Assembly (NCBI RefSeq): GCF_001999985.1
Contig: NZ_CP019645.1
Span: 372,001 to 436,000, forward strand
Length of the DNA stretch: 64,000 bases
Origin: Helicobacter bilis
GTDB lineage: Bacteria > Campylobacterota > Campylobacteria > Campylobacterales > Helicobacteraceae
Reading direction: 5' to 3'
Position numbers and translations under genes: made by a program. Shown here piece by piece: positions 53,372 to 61,924 of the stretch; the first letter of the stretch is position 1; the number at the start of each line of letters is the position of its first letter. The notes below the pieces were generated by a model, which was given only the letters and a program-made list of their open reading frames with translations, did no database searches and was not told where the DNA came from.

Positions 53372-54943
53372 ATGAAAATTGAGCGAGTAACAAATATCAA
53401 TGAAGCTATGAAAAGCGTCGAGCCAGATAATATCGGCTATAAGATTATGAAAGAAAAGACACAGATTCTAGCTTTTAAAATAGAGCAATTAAAATTACAA
53501 GCCATGCAGATTCTAAAGCAAGACGCTTTAAGCAATGGTGCAGAGCTTGTAACGCCAAAAGATGCGATATTGTGTCAAAAAACACATTATGACTGCCTTT
53601 TATTTGGCACACAAAAAGCATTGAAGCTTTTAATATCAAAAATGCAAATGCAACCCTTTGGATTAAAAACAATCGCACAAGAGCTAAAAATCTTTTTACA
53701 ACCACAAGAAGACTATGGCAGAAAAATCATGGGGATAATCAATGTAGATTCTAATAGCTTTTATAAAGAATTTAGCAGTAAGGAAGCAATAAGACAAATA
53801 TATCATTATATAGAACTTGGCATAGACTACATAGACATAGGTGCGGCAAGCTCTAGACCGGGTGCAAAATATATAGAATCTAAAGTCGAACTAGAGCGAT
53901 TAAAACCCATTTTAAAAGAGATAAAAAAGCTAGATACTAAAGCACAATTTAGCATTGATACCTATAATGAAGAGACGGCAAGAGTTGCGGTTGAACATGG
54001 ATTTAGCATTATTAATGATATAAGCGGTAAGCCAGAAAATATGATAAAAGTATTGCAAGAAAACCCGCATGTAAGCTATATTTTAACGCATATACAAGGC
54101 ACACCCAAAACCATGCAAAAGCATTGTAAATATAAGAATCTAATCCTTGATATTGACGCCTTTTTTACGAAAAAAATCGCTTTTTTAAAAGAGCATAATT
54201 GCAGTAACATTATCCTTGATGTTGGCATTTGTTTTGCAAAAGATATGCAGCAAAATATCACTTTAATTCATCAATTAAAACATTTTAAACATTTTAACTT
54301 ACCACTTTTAATTGGTGCTAGTCATAAGAGTTTTTTAACAAGGATTCTAGAATCTCAACCATTTGGGCGGGTGCAGGGCGTAGGGGTGCAAGGTAAAGAG
54401 AAATTAGAATCTAGTATCACCTCAAGCGGAACGCAGGGCTTAGAAATAGGAAATCTAGATTCTAATCCGCTTGAGTGTAGTGCGAACATTAACTCGCAAG
54501 AATTACAGAGATTAGATTCTAATCCTTGTCATGTTGAGCGTAGCGGAACATCTAACATAGAATCTAAAAAAGATTTTTCGCTCGACACTCAAAATGACAA
54601 GATTCTAGAATCTACGCAAACAAACCATGCAAACAAAACCACAAATTCTAGCGGTTGCTCTATGGCTTTGGACGGGCTTTGGCTGAATTGTGATGGCAGG
54701 AGTTATCTAAACGATAATGACTGCCCATCTAATTCGCTCAATCGTTCAAATTGTATAGACAAGGGCGAATTTTTACAAAATACAAAATCCACAAAAAAAG
54801 GCAATCTACCTGCCACCCTCATAGCCCACTGCATAGCATGGCAAAATGGCGCAAACATAGTGCGAGTCCATGATGTAAAAGAGCATATTGAAGCCTTACA
54901 CATTATGGAAGCGTTGAGGGCAAATGATATAGATTTATTGTAA
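53372..54943 (+). CDS. folP: Dihydropteroate synthase with a ~150-residue internal insertion
   Basis: Residues about 1-115 are the extra N-terminal domain of Helicobacter FolP. The DHPS barrel follows: IMGIINVDSNSFY, DYIDIGAASSRPGA, FSIDTY, IINDISG, THIQGTPKTMQ, IILDVGICFAKD and LIGASHKSFL, then the last part PATLIAHCIAWQNGANIVRV and HDV. Between residues about 327 and 475, exactly between the KSF loop and the last helix-strand, lies a low-complexity insert built from family A, B and C repeats (peptides CHVERSGTSNIESKK, SYLNDND). H. pylori FolP is about 380 residues; this is 523. All catalytic motifs are kept. It starts two bases after holB. Confidence 0.9.
   Translation: MKIERVTNINEAMKSVEPDNIGYKIMKEKTQILAFKIEQLKLQAMQILKQDALSNGAELVTPKDAILCQKTHYDCLLFGTQKALKLLISKMQMQPFGLKTIAQELKIFLQPQEDYGRKIMGIINVDSNSFYKEFSSKEAIRQIYHYIELGIDYIDIGAASSRPGAKYIESKVELERLKPILKEIKKLDTKAQFSIDTYNEETARVAVEHGFSIINDISGKPENMIKVLQENPHVSYILTHIQGTPKTMQKHCKYKNLILDIDAFFTKKIAFLKEHNCSNIILDVGICFAKDMQQNITLIHQLKHFKHFNLPLLIGASHKSFLTRILESQPFGRVQGVGVQGKEKLESSITSSGTQGLEIGNLDSNPLECSANINSQELQRLDSNPCHVERSGTSNIESKKDFSLDTQNDKILESTQTNHANKTTNSSGCSMALDGLWLNCDGRSYLNDNDCPSNSLNRSNCIDKGEFLQNTKSTKKGNLPATLIAHCIAWQNGANIVRVHDVKEHIEALHIMEALRANDIDLL
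54351..54392. repeat. Family B repeat within folP (degenerate)
   Basis: GAATCTCAACCATTTGGGCG then GGTGCAGGGCGTAGGGGTGC, the same word as at 52419 and 59861 with several changes; it marks the left end of the FolP insert. Confidence 0.6.
54525..54602. repeat. Family A palindromic repeat, full copy within folP
   Basis: CTTGTCATGTTGAGCGTAGC at the left and CACTCAAAATGACAAG at the right are complementary ends around AGAATCT; the inner parts CGGAACATCT and AGATTTTTCG also pair partly. It encodes CHVERSGTSNIES and DFSLDTQNDK. Confidence 0.75.
54698..54721. repeat. Family C repeat within folP
   Basis: AGGAGTTATCTAAACGATAA plus TGAC, one mismatch from the holB copy. Confidence 0.65.
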
Positions 54944-55036
54944 AATTCTATTAAAAAACACATTTTAGTAAATGTGAAAAATTAATGGCAAACACAAGAT
55001 AATTATAGAATCTAAACAGAATCTAGATTCTATAAA

Positions 55037-55069
55037 AGATGTTTCGTGCTTGCACACTCAAATGACAAG
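55037..55069. repeat. Family A repeat, right-arm copy downstream of folP
   Basis: AGATGTTTCGTGCTTGCACA then CTCAAATGACAAG, about 100 bases after the folP stop and before the AT-rich remnant island. Confidence 0.65.
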
Positions 55070-55176
55070 ATTATAGACTATTTGCAATTATGTATAAATT
55101 TAATATACTAGAATTTATGCATAAGTAAAAGCTAGATAAATATGTTTTTTCATGTGCTTTAAGCGATAAGGTAAGA

Positions 55177-55698
55177 ATGCAAAGACATTTATATAATGCT
55201 TTGAATGAGTATATACAATTACAAAAACAAGGCTTAATCACTGAAAACACTCAAAGGAAATTAGCTAATAAGTATCTAGTAAGTTATTCTAGTATTAGAG
55301 ACTTGATACATAAATACAAAAAAGACAATAGCATAAAAGATAAGTATAAAAAGTTTATTGATAATGCTTTACATAATCACACAAAATACAAAGCATACAC
55401 AAACTTTTTAACAACACATAAGCTAAACACACCACACAGAATCCGCTCCACATTCTCAACAATATTATATGATTTAACACCTAAGCATAAGCTAGATTTC
55501 ACAATTATTGAAATGTGCTTGGCTCATAGTGTTGGAAATATGGTTATACAAAGTTATAACCATAGCGAGAGAATGCAAGAGAGAAAAGAATTAATGCAAT
55601 TTTGGGCTAATTATATAGACAAATTAGCACATGAAAACACATTACAACAAGTAGCAAATAATAGTGATTTATATGTATTAAATCCTAAAATAATGTAA
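55177..55698 (+). CDS. Truncated P4-type tyrosine recombinase fused to an unrelated helical N-terminus
   Basis: A 173-residue protein. Its last ~75 residues match the C-terminal catalytic end of P4-like integrases: HRIRSTFSTILYDL (His-x-x-Arg), IIEMCLAHSVGNMVIQSYNH (conserved His, and catalytic Tyr in QSYNH), and RKELMQFWANYIDKL. The first Arg and Lys of the catalytic set, which lie upstream, are missing. The N-terminal half looks like a DNA-binding helix-turn-helix (TQRKLANKYLVSYSSIRDLI). Normal integrases are about 400 residues, so this is a remnant or chimera and unlikely to recombine DNA. No attachment site is recognisable. Confidence 0.65.
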   Translation: MQRHLYNALNEYIQLQKQGLITENTQRKLANKYLVSYSSIRDLIHKYKKDNSIKDKYKKFIDNALHNHTKYKAYTNFLTTHKLNTPHRIRSTFSTILYDLTPKHKLDFTIIEMCLAHSVGNMVIQSYNHSERMQERKELMQFWANYIDKLAHENTLQQVANNSDLYVLNPKIM

Positions 55699-57011
55699 GC
55701 GATATAAGCCATAAAGCAAGTAAATCGGGTTTTAAAGGCTATAAGCAAGGCAAGTAATACAAAAGGCAAGGTAAGCAATAACACTAAGCAAAGTTATAAA
55801 GCAAACAATAATAACATACTTGCTAATGCTTTGATTGATTATACAGCTTGTATTGATAGTGTGAGTAATATTTGCATAAAATATAATATTGCAAGACAAG
55901 CATTTTATAAGTGTAAAGGCAAGTTAGATTTAATGACTGAGAATAGTTTATTTATGTATAATATGTGGGACACATTATTGCCTAAATAACATCAAAGCTA
56001 AAAATTAATAAAGGTAAAAGAAAATAATATTGATTAAAATGAAGAATAAGCTGGTAAACTTTTATAATATTGTTACTTATACGCTTTGCTTTGTCTTTTT
56101 AGACTTCTATAAGTGTTTGCAATAAAGTCCGATCATCAAAAAACTTGTATATACTATGGATTAGCATACAAAGCAAAAAAAGCCTTATATGATGTGCTAA
56201 TAGTATTAAGCATATTGATACCTTTGCAAAGTCTAATAATACTTTGCTTGATTATGCAGGTAAAGCCTTTTATAACAATATACAAAATTTGCTTAATACT
56301 AAAAGGCATGATAAATTAAGTAATAATATTGACAAGTTAGCAAAAATGATGTGTTTAATGAAGTTTCAGGCACTGATAATGACTTACAAGACAATAACGC
56401 TATATTACAAGCTATAATGATTTAATACATGCAAATAATGAAGTATTAAGTAGTTTTGTACTAGTCTTTAATGTTTTTTTTGTATTGTGTGTAATTTTAA
56501 ATTTGTATCAAAGCTTTAATTAATTTGTAATTTTGTATCGCTTAGTTTGTAACACTTTGTAAAGTGAAAATGTAATATATAATCACTAATATAAAATTCA
56601 TATAAAAAAGACTTGTATTTTAAGTTATAATGTAAGGGTATTTTAAAAAGATAGGAAAGAAACAAAACTTTAAAACCTTATTCATACGACACAATCGAAA
56701 CTGAAATCTTTAGAATATGTGTTATTTTACTTGTAGTTTTTTGATTTAATCTTAAAAGGTTATACAAAAGGTTGCACAGAACTATAAAAGGGCTTTTTGC
56801 TTAGTGTTTAGAGTATCGGTATTTGAGGCGTTTGGAGTTAAAAAAGTGTAATATTATTCGATTCATTCTATTTTAGTTTAAAAACTTTAAATGTTTTGCT
56901 TGAAAAAGATAAGAAATAAAGGTAAGATTCTACTTTTATCACTAAGTATTGTTTTGGTATTATAAATGGGTTTTATCAGCACACAAGATAAGGGCAAGAT
57001 AAAGGAATTAT
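55699..57011. other. AT-rich remnant of a mobile element
   Basis: No intact gene is supported over 1.3 kb. Coding-like pieces on the plus strand include about 55730-55989 (ILANALIDYTACIDSVSNIC then KYNIARQAFYKCKGKLDL, a helix-turn-helix-like text, no start codon) and about 56210-56360 (DTFAKSNNTLLDYAGKAFYN). The base composition is markedly AT-richer than the flanks, with many repeated AAGCAAGG-like words. With the integrase end on its left, this looks like a decayed integrated element. Confidence 0.5.
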
Positions 57012-57785
57012 ATGGGCAAACTATATTTAAGCATATTTTCATTTGATTCACGCATAGATTTTCAAAATGGCTTTGTAAGACAAGAGGTGCATTATAAGGC
57101 AAATGATACGCTAAAAGACATTTTTCAAGCAGTAGATTCTAAAAACTTTGGGTATCAAGAGTTTGGTATAGATCTGCAATTTATACATTGCAGGATTAAT
57201 GGTTATGCAGTGTTTGGGAATCTTGGGGTAAAAGAGATTGTAGAAAAGCTTGGTTGTTATTTAGAGATTGAGCCTTTAAACAAGCGATATGCAAAGAAAG
57301 ATTTATTGCTTGATTTGGACAAGGCATTTGCAAGGTATAATGACTTTTTTTATGTAATGGATTTTATCGCACCAAGTGATAGAGAAGAGTTAAAAAAATA
57401 CCTACTTATAAACTTTATCGTGCCAACCTATGATGACTCATATTGTGGCGATGGCTTTTTATTGTATATTAAATGGTTGTGTTTGCGTTATCCATTGTAT
57501 AAAGAGAAGTTATTGCGTTTTATTTCTTGCAGGGAGAGTGGCATTTTCTGGCATGTTAGCACTGCAAATTTTATGCTACCGCATAATAGGGCGATAGATA
57601 CGCAGATAGAATCTTTGCAAAGCGCCTTGATTTCACCTACATGTAAGGATAAAGAATGGCTAGGGTTTGGGTCTTACATTAACTCACAATATCAATTTAC
57701 ATGTAAAAATCGCATAGCCGATTACAACGCCGCAGAGAGTTTTACGCCATTTATTCAAGGCATTTTACATGCTAATACATATTAA
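57012..57785 (+). CDS. DUF5644-like protein
   Basis: A 257-residue soluble protein starting MGKLYLSIFSFDSRIDFQNG, with an N-terminal ferredoxin-like or iron-sulfur-oxidoreductase-partner fold suggested by general similarity to DUF5644 proteins. Several cysteines occur (IHCRINGY, DSYCGDGF, WLCLRYPL, FISCRESG) but no classic CxxC clusters. Function is unknown. Twelve bases separate it from the HdrB-like gene, so the pair is an operon; the pairing supports a shared redox complex. Confidence 0.6.
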   Translation: MGKLYLSIFSFDSRIDFQNGFVRQEVHYKANDTLKDIFQAVDSKNFGYQEFGIDLQFIHCRINGYAVFGNLGVKEIVEKLGCYLEIEPLNKRYAKKDLLLDLDKAFARYNDFFYVMDFIAPSDREELKKYLLINFIVPTYDDSYCGDGFLLYIKWLCLRYPLYKEKLLRFISCRESGIFWHVSTANFMLPHNRAIDTQIESLQSALISPTCKDKEWLGFGSYINSQYQFTCKNRIADYNAAESFTPFIQGILHANTY

Positions 57786-57797
57786 TAAAGGATCTTT

Positions 57798-58709
57798 ATG
57801 TATCTCATATATGATTGCTTAAAAAATAGCCCATTTAGCATTGCGACACAGCAGGTTTTAAAGCATTTAAATATACCTTATACAACGCTAGATGCTAATA
57901 AAAGATTTAAGGCACATGGCGGATATTTTGGCAGAATAGGTGCATTAGAGCAGTTTATATTTGCAAATGTGTATAATATCGCCCTTGCTAGTCTTGAAGA
58001 GAAAAAGCTATTAGCCTTAGAAGAAGATTCTTATGCGAATCTTGTTTTTACGCTTGATTTGTTACGCAATAATCAGTCTTTAAGGGATTTTGTTATAGCT
58101 GAATTGCAAAGTCAAAGCATTATCCTTGATATAGATATATTACAGAATCACATTGCCTATTTTCCAGCGATACTTGCTAACTATATGACAGAGATAGAGC
58201 AGTCTATAAAATATAGCTTTGGTAAAAATGAGAGAAATTTACCGCATATCTCACCAAATAATACCACAAAAGGCTTTAGCTCTTGTGCCTTTTATGGTAG
58301 CAGACATGCAGATTGCAATATGCAGGGCGAGTATAAACATATAGAAAAGTTATGCAAGATTCTGGGTTTAACCTATCTTAGTAAGCCCTTTAGCCTGCAA
58401 TCCTTCACGCATTTAGCACATATTGATTCTGAAAAGGCGTATCAAAAAAGCGGGGATCTTTTGTATGAAGGGATTGATTTAGGGGTGGATTTTTTATGTG
58501 CATTTGCAGATTCTACCTTTGATATGTTTGATAATAAGCAGGATTTATGCACGAAATATTGCAAGAGAGATCCTATCAGCATAGCAAGTCTCAATATGGC
58601 ACAGATATTGCTAGTTTGCTTTGGTAAGGCAGATGAAGCAGGGTTTGAAACACACAAAATAAATCCAGATTTTATGCAGCACAATAAGGCTTCCAAAAAT
58701 GCTTCATAG
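57798..58709 (+). CDS. HdrB-like (heterodisulfide reductase B family) protein
   Basis: A 303-residue protein with distant similarity to HdrB/CCG-domain proteins: an early DCLKNSPFSIATQQVLKHLN, a mid CAFYGSRHADCNMQ, and a late GVDFLCAFADSTFDMFDNKQ followed by CTKYCKRDP. True HdrB proteins use paired CCG cysteine motifs to hold special iron-sulfur clusters; those are not clearly present, so activity is uncertain. AAAGGATC precedes the ATG. It is likely co-expressed with its upstream partner. Confidence 0.55.
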   Translation: MYLIYDCLKNSPFSIATQQVLKHLNIPYTTLDANKRFKAHGGYFGRIGALEQFIFANVYNIALASLEEKKLLALEEDSYANLVFTLDLLRNNQSLRDFVIAELQSQSIILDIDILQNHIAYFPAILANYMTEIEQSIKYSFGKNERNLPHISPNNTTKGFSSCAFYGSRHADCNMQGEYKHIEKLCKILGLTYLSKPFSLQSFTHLAHIDSEKAYQKSGDLLYEGIDLGVDFLCAFADSTFDMFDNKQDLCTKYCKRDPISIASLNMAQILLVCFGKADEAGFETHKINPDFMQHNKASKNAS

Positions 58710-58738
58710 CACTATTTATTGCGGAGATTTTTAAGAGT

Positions 58739-59047
58739 ATGGCAGTCATTTTAAAGATTTTTTTTGCTTGTTTTGTCGGCATGGCATGGTATCATTTAAA
58801 TGGACCGGAACAAGCACCAATTGCTGGGATTTTAGCGGCTATGATATTACTTGCTTCATTTATCAAGCCAATTAGCTATCAAGACCCAAAAGAAAGAGAT
58901 GAATATCGCCATAAGATTCAAGAGGCAAGGGAGAAAAAACGCATTCTAGCAGAAAAACAAAATGAAGAGAAAAAGCTACTCAAAAAACAAGCACTTGAAG
59001 CTGAAGAAATGCGTAAGCAAGAGTTAAAAAAGAAGTTAAAACTCTAG
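58739..59047 (+). CDS. Small membrane protein with a charged coiled-coil tail
   Basis: A 102-residue protein. Two membrane segments (about residues 3-17 and 27-43) precede a strongly charged helix (EREKK-type, ending EEMRKQELKKKLKL). No family is recognised. It lies 29 bases after the HdrB-like gene and 23 bases before the TerB-like gene on the same strand, so it is probably part of the same transcript. Confidence 0.6.
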   Translation: MAVILKIFFACFVGMAWYHLNGPEQAPIAGILAAMILLASFIKPISYQDPKERDEYRHKIQEAREKKRILAEKQNEEKKLLKKQALEAEEMRKQELKKKLKL

Positions 59048-59070
59048 ATATTTTCATATAAGGAAACCAA

Positions 59071-59850
59071 ATGGAATTAGTATTATTTTTAATCGCTGCG
59101 GGGATTATATTCTACCTTTATAAGACCTTTCAAGGCTATCTTAGCAATCCAATCGTCCCAACAGATAGAGATATTTTGCAGCCGCAAAGACAGCAAGACT
59201 ATGTAGAAGAGCGTCCAATACTTAGCCCAAAAGAAAAACTAAAACGCACAGAATATGGCATTATTGTGAGTATTTTAGGGCGATTAAGCTTTGCTGATGA
59301 CAAGAGCTGTATGTTAGAAGAGAGACTTGTAAAGGGCATTATTGATGATATGGCAAAAGATTCTGACCAGCCAAGTGAGTTGTATTTAGAAATCTATAAG
59401 GAATCTAGAAATGATGATATACAAGAGTTAGCAGAACTCTTTGCAAGCGAGACAATTGGGCAGTATAAAAAGAGAGTAAAAATAGTGGAATTTATGTTTG
59501 CATTGGCTTATGCTGATGGGAATTTCTCACAAGAAGAAGAAGATTCTATCATCAATGTTGCTGCGATTTTAGAGATCGACAACGCTGACTTTAATCATCT
59601 GTATGATAGCTTTAAAGCCTTGAATGAAGAGTATGTGCCGCTTACAAAAGAAGAGGCAATGAATCTTTTTGGGCTTAATGATGGCTTCACAAAAGAAGAG
59701 CTGGATTCTAAATACAACGACTTTTTCAAACAAAAAAGGCAAAATGTAATTGATCCAAGAAATCTAGGCAAACCATATAATGAAAGCGGCGGGCAGGATT
59801 TACGAAAGATTTCTGAAGCTTATGCAGTTCTGTTAAAAGAGGTGGATTGA
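59071..59850 (+). CDS. DjlA-like membrane protein with TerB domain and degenerate J domain
   Basis: A 259-residue protein with one N-terminal membrane helix (about 3-18), a TerB-like helical domain (about 65-190, with VEFMFALAYADGNFSQEEED typical of TerB acidic motifs), and a C-terminal region like a J domain (about 205-259: FTKEELDSKYNDFFKQKRQN then ISEAYAVLL). The J-domain HPD tripeptide is missing, so stimulation of DnaK is doubtful. The architecture is that of DjlA co-chaperones. AAGGAAACC precedes the ATG. Confidence 0.75.
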   Translation: MELVLFLIAAGIIFYLYKTFQGYLSNPIVPTDRDILQPQRQQDYVEERPILSPKEKLKRTEYGIIVSILGRLSFADDKSCMLEERLVKGIIDDMAKDSDQPSELYLEIYKESRNDDIQELAELFASETIGQYKKRVKIVEFMFALAYADGNFSQEEEDSIINVAAILEIDNADFNHLYDSFKALNEEYVPLTKEEAMNLFGLNDGFTKEELDSKYNDFFKQKRQNVIDPRNLGKPYNESGGQDLRKISEAYAVLLKEVD

Positions 59851-59860
59851 TTTTAGATCT

Positions 59861-59906
59861 AAAATGCACCCTTAACCCTGCACCCACCCATAAAGGTGTA
59901 GAATCC
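59861..59906. repeat. Family B repeat, inverted copy downstream of lysC
   Basis: AAAATGCACCCTTAACCCTG and onward CACCCATAAAGGTGTAGAAT, the complement of the family B word at 52419-52463. It lies between the convergent TerB-like and lysC genes. Confidence 0.7.
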
Positions 59907-59969
59907 AAACTCTTTTAAAATACACAAGAATCCTTGCGCTCACTTATACAAGGTATAGAATCTAGCTTT

Positions 59970-61172
59970 CTATCTATCAAGCTCATAAGCTGCATGGAGT
60001 GTTCTCACACTTAATTCCGCATATTTTAAGTCAATTAGCATTGAGATTTTAATCTCACTTGTGCTAATCATGCGGATATTGATATTATCATTTGCCATTG
60101 CTTCAAATGCCTTTGCTGCGACACCGCTATGGCTTTTCATACCAACACCTACAATTGATACGATGGCTACTTCATGGTCATAGTCGATTAAATCCGCATT
60201 GACTTTAAAGGCTTCAAGTGTCAATTTTGCTTTATCAAGCTCATTTTTTGGCACTGTGAAATCAAGATTAGTTTTACTATCTCTACCTATGGTTTGGACT
60301 ATCATATCTACATTTACATTTGCTGAAGCAAGTTTGCTAAAAAGCTCTGCGGCGATACCGGGCTTATCTTTAATGCCAATTAAACTCACTCGTGCTTGAT
60401 TCTTATCTAGTGCTATACCGCTAACAATAGGTTTTTCCATAATGTTTTCCTCCGTTGTAATAAGTGTGCCTTTATCATCGCTAAAGCTGCTTTTTGCATA
60501 AAGCGGGACACTCCACTTTTTTGCAAGCTCTACGGAACGATTAAGCAAGACTTTCGCTCCCATACTGGCAAGCTCTAACATCTCATCATAGCTTATTCGC
60601 TCAATCTTTTTTGCTTTTTCTTCTATGCGTGGGTCTGTCGTATAGATTCCATCTACATCGCTATAAATCTCGCATAAATCCGCATGTAACGCACCAGCAA
60701 GGGCTACGGCGGATAAATCGCTACCACCACGACCAAGTGTAGTAATCTCGCCTTTATCACTTAATCCTTGAAAGCCCGTTACAACTACAATATATCCATC
60801 TTGTAAATGCTGCTTAATATTTGCAGTATTAATATCTTTAATGCGTGCTTTTGTGTGATTAGAATCTGTGATAATTCCAGCCTGTCTGCCATTAAAGGCG
60901 ATTGATTTATAACCCATAGCATTTAAGGCAATGCTAAGCAGGGCAGCACTGATTTGCTCACCACTGCTTAAAGCCATATCCAAATCTCTCTCATTTGGTA
61001 TCGGGCTAAAAGATTTACCATAGCCTAGTATCTCATCTGTTACACCACTCATAGCAGACACTACCACAACGAGATTATTGCCTTCTGCGCTTTTGCTTAC
61101 GCGGTTTGCTACATTTTGTATCCGCTCTGTGCTGCCCATGCTTGTGCCGCCATATTTTTGAACTATTAGCAT
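59970..61172 (-). CDS. lysC: Aspartate kinase
   Basis: A 400-residue enzyme of the aspartate pathway (lysine, diaminopimelate, threonine). The N-terminal kinase motif is VQKYGGTSMGSTERIQNVA; SSGEQISAALL, ITTLGRGGSDLSAVALA and EIYSDVDGIYTTDPRIE follow. Two ACT domains occupy about 265-400 (SLIGIKDKPGIAAELFSKLA and VSIVGVGMKSHSGVAAKAFEA), the lysine feedback sites. Its start overlaps the last base of rppH, so the two are translationally coupled. In H. pylori, rppH-lysC precede hobA on one strand; here they are opposite to hobA. Confidence 0.95.
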   Translation of the reverse strand: MLIVQKYGGTSMGSTERIQNVANRVSKSAEGNNLVVVVSAMSGVTDEILGYGKSFSPIPNERDLDMALSSGEQISAALLSIALNAMGYKSIAFNGRQAGIITDSNHTKARIKDINTANIKQHLQDGYIVVVTGFQGLSDKGEITTLGRGGSDLSAVALAGALHADLCEIYSDVDGIYTTDPRIEEKAKKIERISYDEMLELASMGAKVLLNRSVELAKKWSVPLYAKSSFSDDKGTLITTEENIMEKPIVSGIALDKNQARVSLIGIKDKPGIAAELFSKLASANVNVDMIVQTIGRDSKTNLDFTVPKNELDKAKLTLEAFKVNADLIDYDHEVAIVSIVGVGMKSHSGVAAKAFEAMANDNINIRMISTSEIKISMLIDLKYAELSVRTLHAAYELDR

Positions 61173-61651
61173 TAAATATAACCTTCCTTTTTAAAATAGT
61201 CTAGCACTTGCGTATAAATATGCTTTTTAAACTTTGTAACCTTTTGTAGCAATGAAGCTAAATCCATAAACTCATATTGTGAAAACTCTGGCTCTTGTGT
61301 CTGCAAATTAATCTCTGCAAAGGGCTTTAATTTCACAAGAAAATATTTTTGTTTCTGTCCTGCATAGGGTTTCATTTTTTCTATAACCATAGGTGGAAAG
61401 TCATAAGTTAGCCATGTGGGATACTCTGCTAATACTTCTATATCATCTGTGCCTATCTCTTCTTTTAATTCCCTAAATAACGCATCTTTTGGACTTTCCC
61501 CTACATCAATGCCGCCTTGTGGAAACTGCCATACATTCTTTAAATCACTTCTTTCAGCGACAAAAAACTCACAAATGCGTGGATATTGCGATGACACAAT
61601 GATAGCGGCGACATTTAGTCTGTATTGTTTGTTTGTATCTGCCCTATCCAT
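61172..61651 (-). CDS. rppH: RNA pyrophosphohydrolase (Nudix)
   Basis: A 159-residue Nudix hydrolase. The Nudix box runs GGIDVGESPKDALFREL followed by KEEIG, and the family-specific WQFPQGG precedes it. RppH removes pyrophosphate from mRNA 5' ends to trigger decay, and hydrolyses Ap4A. It is called NudA in H. pylori. The start at 61651 (YRLNVAAII downstream, as in homologues) is chosen over the longer frame, which adds ten residues with no ribosome site. lysC follows directly. Confidence 0.92.
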   Translation of the reverse strand: MDRADTNKQYRLNVAAIIVSSQYPRICEFFVAERSDLKNVWQFPQGGIDVGESPKDALFRELKEEIGTDDIEVLAEYPTWLTYDFPPMVIEKMKPYAGQKQKYFLVKLKPFAEINLQTQEPEFSQYEFMDLASLLQKVTKFKKHIYTQVLDYFKKEGYI

Positions 61652-61924
61652 TCTAGCTTTTCCCTTTTCTATATAAATCATGCAATATTTAATATTAAAA
61701 ATGTGAATCTAAGTGTCCATTCTGCTTAAAATCAAATCATTATGTATCAAAAATCCCTATAATGATAGCATTTTCAAAACAAATATTGGTAATTATTAGC
61801 ATACATGTTGTAGAATTTCGCTTTATTTTTTGAAAATGAAATCTCTAAGGAATTATTTTTGCATTGACTTTACACTCTCAAAGTATTAATTTACACTCTA
61901 AACTAAACATTTAAAGGAATATAT

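Noticed and set aside
56113-56319. 68-codon plus-strand frame in the AT-rich island
   Set aside because: Composition is Ile/Leu-rich by chance of AT content; a different frame in the same stretch looks more coding-like but is broken.
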